A stretch of 64,000 bases of DNA from Laccaria trichodermophora. Its lineage: Eukaryota > Basidiomycota > Agaricomycetes > Agaricales > Hydnangiaceae. The position numbers and the translations under genes are program-made. Positions 10,736 through 21,339 of the stretch are shown here, piece after piece. The DNA is taken from positions 992,001 through 1,056,000 of the forward strand of contig JACTVC010000020.1 in assembly GCA_018417955.1 (NCBI GenBank). The letters run 5' to 3'. Position 1 is the first letter of the stretch; each line of letters begins with the position of its first letter. The notes beneath the pieces are model-generated. The model was not told the origin of the DNA. It did no database searches and saw only the letters and a list, made by a program, of their open reading frames with translations.

Positions 10736-13678
10736 CTACCTGCCCTTTCCAATAGTTAGTCTTGAATGTAATTCCTTAGGGAGTACAAAGTGTGAATGAT
10801 TTGCCAGCTGTTTGGCTGCAGTCAGTTTGCCTGAAACATCAGGTCATACCTACATAGATAATAGGAGACTACAATATAATATATAAGATAAGCAGACCAC
10901 AAACTTTTGTAATGAAAAAGCAGACACTACAAACTTTTATAATGAAAAAAGCGGACACTACAAGCCTTTGTAATGAAAAAAGCGAACACTACAAACTTTT
11001 GTAGTCCAAAAAGCGCACACTACAAACTTTGTAATGAAAAAAGCGCACAGTAGTAATTTTGTAGTGAACCCAAACAGAAGACTACAAACTTTTGTAATGA
11101 AAAAAGCGCACTCTAGTAATTTTGTAGTGAACACAAGCAAAAGACTACAAACCTTTGTAATGAAAAAAGCGCACACTACAAACTTTTGTAGTGAACCCAA
11201 GCAGAAGACTACAAACTTTTGTAATGAAAAAAGCGCACACTAGTAATTTTGTAGTGAACACAAGCAAAAGACTACAAACCTTTGTAATGAAAAAAGCGCA
11301 CACTACAAACTTTTGTAGTCTAAAAAAGCGCACACTAGTAATTCTGTAGTGAACACAAGCAGAAGACTACAAACTTTTGTAATGAAAAAAGCGCACACTA
11401 CAAACTTTTGTAGTCTAAAAAAGCGGAGACTACAAACTGATATTATGTAATGAATTTCCTAATTGGGAAATATGCGAACATCGTCATGAACAGTGACAAA
11501 ACTAAGCTAGCCTACTAACTCTTCTGGCCCAAAGAGCGTGGGAAACAGTTCCCAACCTAAATGCGCACTGTGCCTGACATTAGGTGTGGCAGAAAAAAGT
11601 GTAACGCTTTTCCTGATTAGGAAATGGCCCAATTAGGAAATAGTGCGCACATCGTCATTAACAATGACAACACCAAGCTAGCCACTAACTCTTCTGGCCC
11701 AAAGAGCGTGGGAAATATTTCCCGACCTAAATGCGCACTGTGCCTGACATCAGGTGTGGCAGAAAAAAGTGTAACGCTTTTCCTGATTAGGAAATGGCCC
11801 AATTAGGAAATAGTGCGCACATCGTCATTAACAATGACAACACTAAGCTAGCCACTAACTCTTCTGGCCCAAAAAGCGTGGGAAACAGTTCCCGACCTAA
11901 ATGCGCACTGTGCCTGACATCAGGTGTGGCAGAAAAAAGTGTAACGCTTTTCCCAATTAGGAAATGGCCCAATTAGGAAATAGTGCGCACATCAAAGCGC
12001 ACACTACAAAGTTTTCTAATCATACTTCTCTTTTCTAATGAAAAAAGCGGACACTACAATTTTTGTAGCCTTACTTTGGTTAAAGCTATTGGTAAATATA
12101 TGTAAACAAACTTCGAAATGGGGGTTTTCTGCCTTCCTCTGCATAGATTATGGTTCCTGTGATATTTTAAGCATCTATCCCATTAATTTCTTTTTCATTT
12201 AGCATAGCCACACCTTCCATATTTAGAAATTCACACTGGATCCTGAGAACAGCACCTTAAACATCAAACAACATGGTATGGTATGGGAGTGGAGTACCAT
12301 GGTATGGTATAAGGGTGCAATACCATGGTATAGTATGGTATGGTATGGGGGTGCAATACCATGGTATGGTATGGTGAGGGTGCAATACCATGGTATGGTA
12401 TGGTATGGGGGTGCAATACCATGGTATGGTATGAGATGGCAATACCATGGTGTGGTATGGTGAGGGTGCAATACCATGGTATGGTATGAGATGGCAATAC
12501 CATGGTGTGGTATGGTGAGGGTGCAATACCATGGTATGGTATGAGATGGCAATACCATAGTATGGTATGGTGAGGGGGCAATACCATGGTATGGTATGAG
12601 ATGGCAATACCATAGTATGGTATGGTGTGAGATGGCAATACCATAGTATGGTATGGTGAGGGGGCAATACCATAGTTTGGTATGAATAGTTGTGGTATGG
12701 TATGAATGGTTGTGGTATGACATGTGATATGAATAAGGCTGAACATAGTATCATGGTTTTGGGAGGCCATGGCCAACAGGAGCTTCCTTAATCTGTACCC
12801 CTGGCTCTCCAATTGACAAGACTTTGGATTGGACCAAATATTTTGATAATGACAACTTTGGTCAAATTCTCAGAACAACAATACTTTGATTCCATCATAT
12901 GTAGTTTTCAAATAGTAAATATATACACATACTTCTTTGACAGCAACAGCATGGCACTTTTTGAATCCAAATTTCAGGCTTTTGAAATGAATCATCTGTG
13001 AAGGGTACTTAATGTAGTTGATTAGTTGAAGTGCATATTTCAGCCTAGGCTGTTGGATAATAATTTAGCTCAAGTCCATGCTTTTGCAATGCATGGTATC
13101 ATGCATGGTCCAGGACTATAGCCAATACACAAAATGTTTTCTTTTCTTTGTTTCTCAAATACTGATGCAGCATTGATTTATTTGTGATGAATATTGTTCT
13201 AATTGTAATTGAAAGGACTGGGAAAGATATGTATCAATAAATGGCTTTTGATGCATGGAAAAAGCTGGGATTAAGCTCATTTGAACTGATTTTCAAAGGA
13301 TGGATTTGACTATATAGCCTCCATTTGTATCTTAAAATCTTGGGAAAAACATCAAGAAGCTTTCCACAAAAAATGGCACCCAATGGACCAGTATTGCAGC
13401 CTGCAGAAAGAATTTATATATTTTGAAAAAGGACCCCAGACACCCTGGTATGATGGTATGGTATGGTATGGTATGATGGTATGGTATGGCATGGTATGGT
13501 ATGAGGTGACATGGTATGGTATGGTAACATGGTATTGGTATGGTATGGGTTTTCCATACCATGGTACCATGGTATTGGTATGTGCTCTTATACCACCCTT
13601 GGAATGGGTACCATGGAGGTCCCCTAAATCAAAGAATTCATATACCTCACAGGTACCCTAAAATGGGTGACTGAAGTG
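10736..13678 (-). repeat. Right arm of the foldback element
   Basis: Exact-length reverse complement of 7674-10616, with the same internal blocks in mirror order: TTTGTAGT repeats about 10900-11450, 170-bp repeats about 11462-11985, GGTAT blocks about 12270-12720 and 13445-13580, terminal repeat 13652-13678. Confidence 0.9.
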
Positions 13679-13686
13679 CCTTTCTC
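13679..13686. repeat. Target-site direct repeat, right (CCTTTCTC)
   Basis: Exact partner of 7667-7674. It shows that the palindrome was inserted as one unit, not produced by local inversion of flanking DNA. Confidence 0.8.
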
Positions 13687-14873
13687 TGCAACTTTTAGCC
13701 AACTTCTGATGAAAGTGCAAGGTAAAAGTTGTAAAACAATCATGCTAAGATGTATTACCATGGTCAGAGTAATGTTGTCTTCCTCTCCTTGCTCAATTTC
13801 ACTTGAATTTCCGGTGTTTTCAATGTTTGGGAAGTTTGCATCTATTTGTCTAAAGCTTCAAACGTGTCATCTGAGTTCACCACGTCGCATCCATCTACTT
13901 GCGAGGGCGTCATGAATGTGAAACATGAAAAATCGGGCTATATTCTACTTGTAGAGCACCAGAATGTTTATGTTTCATTAAAATTTGGGTGTAAAGAATG
14001 AGTAGCGTGCCTTTTGAAGATCTGGCCACAGGGAGGCAACTGTTTGCGACTGTTTGGCAATGCCTTTCGAATGTCATCCAGCTGAAACCTGAGCCATCCA
14101 TCCAAATGCTGCTCAATAAAAATACCAAAAGTCATATTATATGTCAAAAACAAGTTGCAACTGAGGAAATATGAGCTTGATACAATCAATAATATGAATG
14201 ACACCTTCCAAAATGCATTTCCATGATTTTCCTCTCAAAAGCTGGCTTTGTTGACAATTGTTTGTTACTTGGAAAAGGTCATCCGGAACATGACTTGTGC
14301 ATCCATCATCTCCACATCTCTGATTGAGGTGGAAATTTTTGGAAAAAATCGGAAATATATTTCTACATCACTTGGTAGCTCTGAGTAGCTGTAACAATAA
14401 ATTTGAAGGAGAAAAATGAGAATTATCACAACTGAAATATTCTGGTGAAATGCAGCTTTTTCAGAGGGATTTTGACATGGAAAAAACATATGTGGATGCT
14501 CTTTTGGCAAGAGAAACATACACAGGATACAGAAAAACATACCAGTCATCAATACTGATCCAGGATGTACCATTTCTAAGAATTTTATATTCTAAAACAT
14601 ATATGAGCTATATTTAGATTTGTTATATATCACAAACATGTTGGATCCAAAATTAGAACAGATTTCAAACATTAGCAAGCTATTTTTTATTTTTCTATCA
14701 TATCTGATGCCATATATTGATATTTCACCCAAAAAAAACCAAAAATTTCCCCCCCTGGGGTGATTTTTCAAAGGTGAGCAAAATGCAAGCAAAAGTAGGC
14801 AAAGGACATTGCACATCAATTGGCAAATGGTGTGCAAGGCAATTGCACACCTCGTAGGGCTAGGACTACATCT
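13687..14873. other. AT-rich stretch upstream of the KDZ genes, no gene seen
   Basis: No coding frame is convincing. A run with TTTCACCC, eight A, and CCCCCCCTGGGGTGA near 14725-14765 is the only structured part. It probably represents KDZ 5' sequence, including the promoter of the accessory gene. Confidence 0.4.
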
Positions 14874-15980
14874 ATGGCTGGTGGTCCTGGACCTTTGAAG
14901 CGTCCTCGCATAGCTGAGGCAAATGTTGCTGGTGTCGACTCTCCCTTCATGCCTGTCCCCGTTCCCACGTGGGCCAACGCTTTACGCAACTTGGATACCG
15001 ATCGTGGTCGTTTGAGACGCCAGCCAGGAGATGTGGGCATCGGATACAAATACCCCAAACCCGATATCTTCTTGAACTCCAAGAATCGCGCTTTGTACAC
15101 TGCTACTTGGCTGGCCATCCGGGCTCATCATGCATACACACTGGCAACGGGAACAGAATTACCGCCACCTATCACTTCCCAGCAATGGCGGAATTTCCTC
15201 ATGAGAATCGTTCCCTTCCTGGATGCCGATGACATCGATTATGCGGCGGATCTTGATGATAGGACATCCGTACCGTTGCCTCCCCAGCCTGTCACGAAAG
15301 GGAAACAGAGAAAGGTTGGTGGCTCATCCCGAAAGAAGCACGTCAAGAAATCAAATTCGTACCTGGACGAAATCCCTTTGCGAAACAGCCTGATCGATCG
15401 GGTGGTTTTTTATGACACAACCATACAGCTGGGCACAACACAGGAGCTTGAGCAGGCGTTAACCCCAGAGGTTACGCAGGAGATTCTCTGGGAACTCTGC
15501 CACATGAGTTTCCGGTTTGAACTCCTGAGCCTGGATGCTCTCCTGGCAGACACATTGTACCATGGCCGGGAGGGTGTTACAGATGCAGCAGCGGCGAGGT
15601 CTCGTGCGGAGCAACTTCTCACCGTATTCCCCATGTCGGGTGATGTGCTCGGTTCTTTTATGATCAACGAAATCCCCAATCGCGACTTGGGTTTGACTTC
15701 TTTTGATCTGGAAGAACGGAACCGACATCTGGTGGCGCTCTCGAAGTTGATGTGTCCATGGAAGGGCTGCCTGGATTCAATTAGAGATGCTAGCCGGCTT
15801 CCGATAGAGGCACATGTTCAGGCACTGGAAGAGGCATGTACGAGCTTTTACTGCCAGTCATTCTTCGACAACTTTGGTCGCGCACCCATCATCCCTTGTC
15901 GCCTTCCTCCTCGTTCTCTTGCACGCCCGGCGCCGGTGACCTTTGCAGATTCTGTCACGTCCGCCCAGCCCTCTTCATAG
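14874..15980 (+). CDS. KDZ-associated accessory protein, 368 aa, function unknown
   Basis: A single-exon frame starting at the first ATG (MAGGPGPLKRPRIAEA). The frame is open 18 codons further upstream but without an ATG. Two basic clusters, LKRPR near the N-terminus and KGKQRKVGGSSRKKHVKK at about residue 140, look like nuclear localisation signals. The rest is probably helical (ELEQALTPEVTQEILWELCH; LLSLDALLADTLYHG), with a Pro/Ala-rich tail. No catalytic motif, zinc finger or 2-oxoglutarate dioxygenase HxD motif is visible, so it does not look like the TET/JBP genes that often travel with KDZ elements in fungi. It lies 187 bp upstream of the transposase on the same strand inside the same element, so a role in transposition (DNA binding or repression) is reasonable but only inferred. 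An independent host gene caught in the element is the alternative. Confidence 0.65.
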   Translation: MAGGPGPLKRPRIAEANVAGVDSPFMPVPVPTWANALRNLDTDRGRLRRQPGDVGIGYKYPKPDIFLNSKNRALYTATWLAIRAHHAYTLATGTELPPPITSQQWRNFLMRIVPFLDADDIDYAADLDDRTSVPLPPQPVTKGKQRKVGGSSRKKHVKKSNSYLDEIPLRNSLIDRVVFYDTTIQLGTTQELEQALTPEVTQEILWELCHMSFRFELLSLDALLADTLYHGREGVTDAAAARSRAEQLLTVFPMSGDVLGSFMINEIPNRDLGLTSFDLEERNRHLVALSKLMCPWKGCLDSIRDASRLPIEAHVQALEEACTSFYCQSFFDNFGRAPIIPCRLPPRSLARPAPVTFADSVTSAQPSS

Positions 15981-16167
15981 TTATTCATATATTCATCGCA
16001 TATTTCTCGGACCTTGTTGTCATGTCGGCCTCGTTGTTTTTCTTGTTATCGCCGCATGACGTGTAATATGATCTTGTGTTTGCTTTTGCACCCGGTTCTT
16101 TGGGGGTTAGTGGTGTACGTGGGTAAGCCTCTCTTTCCTTTCCCCTCACATCCTTGTGTCAAATTCT

Positions 16168-19100
16168 ATGGCTTTCAACAAGAGCCGTTACTTGGGCAAG
16201 GCTGGGATTGCTATTGGGTCTCCGTCGTTGAAGAAGAAAAAGTCCTCGGCTCATACTTGGGCTTCTACAAGTGATTCTAATGTATCACGTCGTCCTTATG
16301 GGTTGCCAGGCATTCAGATCTTACCTAGGCTAGACTTGACCACTCCTCTTGGGTCATTTGTACAGATTCCAATGCCCACTGGGGCTGATTTGCATGATGC
16401 TGCTGCTGCTGCTGCTGAGGATAGTTTATCTGAGTCCTCTGGTGGTGACTCTGAGGATTCTGGTGATGTTTCTGCCAGTGATGTCCTTCAGCCTTTGGTA
16501 TTTCCTGCAGAGCAAGCTTCCCCAAAGAAGAAGTTAGACAAAAAGTTGGTCTTGTGGAGGAACTGGGCTCTGAAACTGATCCCAGAACTATTGGATCCTT
16601 ATCTGGGCTTGTTAAGGGAGTCTGAGAATTTGAAAAACATAGATAGAAGGTTACCTCAGTGTTCTTGTGATGGGACTGGGCATAAAATGAGTGTTATTGC
16701 TGTGTTTTTTGAAAGTGAGTGGCTTTTTGGTCAAGATATCTACTTGTAATAACTGAACCCTTCATCCATCTTAGAACTTGTTTCTGTGGAAGTTTGTTCT
16801 TGCTCTGCTGTTTTTCAGCTCTTGGCCATGGGTTTGTTTCCTGCCTCACCTCTTCGACCAACATTAGCTGTGGATTTGAATATGCTCGACTTTGTTAATG
16901 AGCTTTTTGTTCGTTCACCTCCAAACACTACTGCATGGTGTGACTCACTTGAGGCATTTCTGGGTTCTCGTACATATAAGCTTGAGAGTAGAGATGCCAT
17001 AAGACGTCGCTTTGGAAATGCACTACAGTGGTATGGCAATCTCATTGCCCAGAAAGAACTTTTGATATCTGGGGTTATAAATGAGGGTCATCTAAAATAC
17101 CTTGCAGAGGCTGGGTCTTCACTTGAATCAGATGACGTAGATAGGGAAGACCAAACCTATGAACCTCCACCTTCTTCTAGTCCTACTTCAGTGGCAGATG
17201 ATGCTAGTGATGATTCTCATGAGAGTCAGAATACTACAAATGATGAAACAGATCTTCAGCGTCCAAGTGAATACTTGCGGAAACGGTGCCCACTCTGTTT
17301 TGGTGGAGATAATCCACATGACCCAAATTTTATGTAAGTGATGTTTGAGATTGGTCTTAAATATGTTCTTATGACTATTTAAAGGGCTGATATCATTGTA
17401 TGCATTGATGCTTGTTTTACTCACAAGAGAAGAAACCCTGCAAAAGGTGGCACAAAGGGACCTGAAAATCTGCATCCTGATACTGTATTTGTGCCTGAGA
17501 AGTATGTACTGGAGATGAAGACTTTAGTTGAGAAAGTTCGACCAGAGAAGTCAAAAGGAAAAGAAAAAGCTAATGTACCATCTGATGAACAACCTGCTGA
17601 AGACTCATATGAACCTGGCATGAAGGTCCCTGTCTCAGCTTTGGAGGGATGCCTGGCCTCCTTTATTGCAGCAGATGAGAGAAGAACTAAAGCCAGCACA
17701 CAGTTTTTTGCAGATACAGGTCTTATGGCCATGCTGTGTCGTCATGACCATGTTCTCTGGCTAGTAAACATGACTACTGCTGGAGAACGGCAATACTATG
17801 CTCTGGTATTGATAAAAATGCTATTCATGAATTTGCCTTTATCAATGACAGTTGGAATTTTGTATGACATTGGATGCCAGTTGGAGAGAAGTTGCCAAAT
17901 CTGGGGATTTCTGGAGGAATTCATGGCAAGAATCCTTTTTGCACTTGCAGTTTTCCATGCATATGGTCACCAGTGGCCCTGCCAACTTGTTTATCACCCT
18001 CGTAAATGTGAGGGTTTTGGCCTCTCTGATGGTGAGGGTTGTGAACGTTTCTGGAGTGCTATCAAGTTATTAATCCCTTCAATGCGTGTGGCAGGGGTAA
18101 GTGTCCTTCTCATATATATGTGAAGATAATCTGATAATTGACCCAAATAGTTCTATCATCGGCTGTTCACCATTGATACTCAGGTCAAGCATCTGGATAA
18201 AAAGTCTTTTGATATGATGGGTAAATGGCTTCAATGCAAATGGTTGACTTGCTTGCAAAGAAAAATTGAGGCTGAAGATATTCTCAATGAACTGGGGTTT
18301 GAAATTTCTTTGCTTGAAAATGAATGGAAGCAGCAAGTGGCTGCACAGACCAAGCCCTTGGCACGACAATCAAAGAATGTTGCAAATATTGCAATCAAGG
18401 AAATTTTGGCTTTATATACTGCAAAGAAAAGTTTTACAATGGAGTTGGGAGGGCTTGATGACCAGCTAATTTCAGGGGTCTATGAGGATGATTTGTCAGT
18501 GGAGGATATTTTGGCTGCACGTAAAGCGATCATGAAGAAGCAAGGTGTGATTGATGCAAATATAAAGACAAAAAAGAAAAGGCTTGGGGTGAAAGATCAG
18601 GAAGATTTGAAAAAGTTGATGGGCAATAAGTTTCTTCAATTGAAACTTAATGCCAGGGCTCTTAAGCAAAGACTCAGAGATCGTTTAAGAAATCGTAAAT
18701 TTGAATTGGAAAGGTTAGAGAGAGCATATCGACAAACAACTTCCAATGGTAAGGAGTTTTTCTAACACAGACCACTAGCTGTTTGTTGACTTATATTTTA
18801 ATAGAGACTAAATTACATTCACATGTCCAGAAACAAGTCAATAGGCAGCAACCAACAATTGCTAGATTGGCAAAGAAGTACAATGACATGTGCTATGATA
18901 TGACAAAGAAAATTCAGGAGGGAAAGGCCCCTGGTAATTCTATAGCCCCTGTGCCAATAAATCGAGAGCATTTATTTGCTCTGGATGTGGATGATGACAT
19001 CTGGCAGGATGTTGGATTAGATGAGCATGAAAGTGAGGTTATACCTGGCTGGCTTGGGAATGAGAATATTCGTGAAGGAATCAAAGCAATGCTGATAGCC

Positions 19101-19686
19101 AAAAGATGTGCTGAAGAGATGGCTAGAATCAAACGAGAGCGAACAGCCTTGCAGGAGTGGTCAAGGGAGGAGTGGGAAGCTATCAATATGGCCATTCTTA
19201 TGTGTGGTAAGCATGTTTTTATTTGTTTTTAGGGTGTCTCTAACTGTACTGTTATTTGTTACAGAGGATGAAGACATTGAGCATCAGTTGGTTATCAGAA
19301 AGTCAAGACATTTGAGTTTGTGTGCACAGTGGAGGGAACAGGTGTCTTTGATTCCTGGCACATATCCAATGCTGAAAGGATGGGGACCTGATATCAAGAA
19401 TATGGAGACTGCATTGAAGGATTTGTCACAAGAAAATGTTGATGAAGAGGGAAGTGATGATGAACAGTTGAATTGCACATATAATGTTGAAGAAGTGGAC
19501 AACAACAATGTTATTGAAGAGACAGAATCAATGGCAGTGTCAGATGCATTCAGGGTATCAGATAATGGGCTGGCCTTTGGGAGATGGGAGAGTGAGGATT
19601 TGTGGGAGGATCTGGAGGATGATGAAGAAGATATCTTGGATGTTGGAACATCTCGAAAGAGGTCAAGGCAGAAGTATTATAGGTAG
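16168..19686 (+). CDS. KDZ transposase, six exons, 1,079 aa, apparently intact
   Basis: My model joins 16168-16714, 16775-17333, 17385-18096, 18151-18748, 18805-19206 and 19265-19686. It totals 3,240 nt with no stop, and all introns have GT-AG ends. An N-terminal LPQCSCDGTGHKMSV (CxC) is followed by LLAMGLFPASPLRPTLAVDL and CPLCFGGDNPHD, the usual KDZ zinc-cluster order. The RNase H-fold catalytic core then shows IVCIDACFTHKRR (first Asp), FADTGLMAMLCRHDHVLWLV, ILYDIGCQLERS (second Asp), VFHAYGHQWPCQLVYHPRKC and GFGLSDGEGCERFW (Glu). A coiled-coil-rich region and an acidic C-terminus with a basic end (SRKRSRQKYYR) follow. The family performs cut-and-paste transposition in the nucleus. The preserved frame and catalytic residues suggest a potentially active copy able to act on the foldback as well. 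Confidence 0.9.
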
Positions 19687-21332
19687 GTTTGGTGGAAAAA
19701 AGGTTGGAATGAAGGTTCAATGGGCTGGTACAATTTGAGGCTTGGTTATGTTTTGAAATAACAATAAAATTGAATTAGCTGGCTGGTAGGAATGATAAGT
19801 ACTGTTAGTAGTTAGTTCATATCATTGTAGACTGGTACAATTTTGATTTGATATCTAGTTGGTGGGAGTGTTTAAGTTAGATGTGTACCAAGAGTGTGGC
19901 ATGACACTGGGATACCATTCCATGTGGTATGAAAGTTCTTGCATGATATTGCCATGGTATGGTATGGCTATGGTATGGTATGAGGTGGCAATACCATGGT
20001 ATGGTATGGTATGATATTGCAATACCATGGTATGGTATGATAGTGCAATACCATGGTATGGTATGACATTGTGGTATGGTATGGTATGACATTGCAATAC
20101 CATGGTATGGTATGACATTGCAATACCATGGTATGGTATGACATTGCGGTATGGTATGGTATGACATTGCAATACCATGGTATGGTATGATAGTGCAATA
20201 CCATGGTATGGTATGACATTGCGGTATGGTATGGTATGACATTGCAATACCATGGTATGGTATGATATTGCAATACCATGGTATGGTACAACATAGCAAT
20301 ACCATGGTATGGTAGTGGCATGATATCATCATACCACATGTGATATGAATAAGGCTGAACATAGTATCATGGGTTTTGGAAGTCATCACCAACAAGAGCT
20401 TCCTTAATCTGTAGCCCTGGCTCTTCAATTGACAAGACTTTGGATTGGATAGAATCACTCAGCTTTATTGGATTGGACCATGTATTTTCATAATGAAGGC
20501 TTTGGCCAAACACTCAGGACAACAATACTTGATTCCATCATATGTAGCTTTTAAATAAACACTGGGTATATGTATACACATTCTTCTTTGACAGCAACAG
20601 CATTGCACCTTTTGAATCCAAATTGCATGCTTTTGAAATGAATTATATGTGAAGTGGTACTTAATGTAGTTGATTAGTTGAAGTGCATATTTTGGGCTGT
20701 TGTATAATGATTTAGCTCAAGTCCAAGCTTTTGCAATAGATGGTATCATGCATGGTTCAGGACTTATAGCCAATACAGAAAATGTCTTCTTTTCTTTCCT
20801 TCTCAAATACCACATCATCACAATGGATGCAGTATTGATTTATCTGTGATGAATATTGTTCTAATTGAAAGGACTGGGAAAGATATGTATCATTAAATGG
20901 CTTTGGATGCATGGATAAAGCTTATTTAAACTCATTTTCAATAGATGGTTTGAACTATCCAGCCTCAATTTGTAGCCTAATATCTCAGGAAAAACCTGGA
21001 GAACCACCCCACAAAAAATGGCACCCAATGGACCAGTATTGCAGCCTGCAGAAATAATTTATATATTTTGGAAAAGGACCCCAGACACCCTGTGACAGTT
21101 TTGGTATGATGGTATGGTATGGTATGAGATCATTTGGTATGGTATGAGATGACATGGTATGGTATGGTAACATGGTATTGGTATGAGTGGGATATGGTAT
21201 GGGTTTTCCATTCCATGGTACCATGGTATTGGTATTGAGCTCATATACCACCCCGGAATGGGTACCCTCAAGGTACCCTAAATCAAGGAATTGATGTACC
21301 TCATAGGTACCCTAAAATGGGTGACTGAAGTG
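19687..21332. repeat. KDZ right subterminal region and terminal inverted repeat
   Basis: After the transposase stop come ~240 bp of AT-rich DNA, a GGTATGGTATG / CAATACCATGG block (about 19930-20340), ~750 bp of sequence homologous to the foldback arm (shared words such as GATATGAATAAGGCTGAACA), a second GGTAT block (about 21105-21235), and the terminal repeat ending at 21332. Open frames across the GGTAT blocks are translations of the repeat. Confidence 0.85.
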
Positions 21333-21339
21333 CAGAAGT

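Larger units (their letters stand above)
7674..13678. mobile_element. 6.0-kb foldback (giant palindrome) transposon, KDZ-related and non-autonomous
   Basis: The element starts CACTTCAGTCACCC and ends with its inverse. The two arms (7674-10616 and 10736-13678) are each 2,943 bp, and paired positions sum to 21352 throughout, so there is no net indel. Frames read on one arm recur identically on the other. I saw one mismatch, close to the apex. CCTTTCTC lies at 7667-7674 and again at 13679-13686, a 7-bp (CCTTTCT) or 8-bp target duplication depending on whether the first C belongs to the element. There is no transposase inside. The ~1 kb at each arm tip is homologous to the right end of the neighbouring KDZ element (20340-21332), including the terminal repeat and the GGTAT-rich subterminal block. 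KDZ-family transposase could plausibly mobilise it in trans; that is inference. Confidence 0.85.
13687..21332 (+). mobile_element. KDZ (Kyakuja-Dileera-Zisupton) DNA transposon; right end defined, left end not found
   Basis: The right end is clear: GGTACCCTAAAATGGGTGAC then TGAAGTG ending at 21332, identical to the foldback tip, preceded by GGTAT-rich subterminal blocks (19930-20340 and 21105-21235). It carries an intact-looking transposase gene and an upstream accessory ORF on the same strand. No matching CACTTCAGTCACCC left terminus exists between 13687 and 14870, nor between 7000 and 7666. The left end may be diverged, lost, or left of the foldback. The 8 bases after the right end (CAGAAGTA) have no partner that I could find. 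The left boundary given is therefore only the edge of the foldback's target duplication. Confidence 0.65.

Noticed and set aside
10019..11333. Phe/Cys-rich frames in the TTTGTAGT repeats, and a possible CRISPR-like array
   Set aside because: Units are direct repeats without unique spacers of constant length, in a eukaryotic transposon arm; the frames follow the repeat period.
19855..20458. Open frames of 123-193 codons after the transposase
   Set aside because: Same GGTAT repeat translated; no independent coding evidence.
7674..21332. One composite transposon from the left foldback tip to the KDZ right end
   Set aside because: The outer flanks (CCTTTCT and CAGAAGT) do not match, whereas 7667-7674 and 13679-13686 match exactly, so the foldback is a separate insertion.
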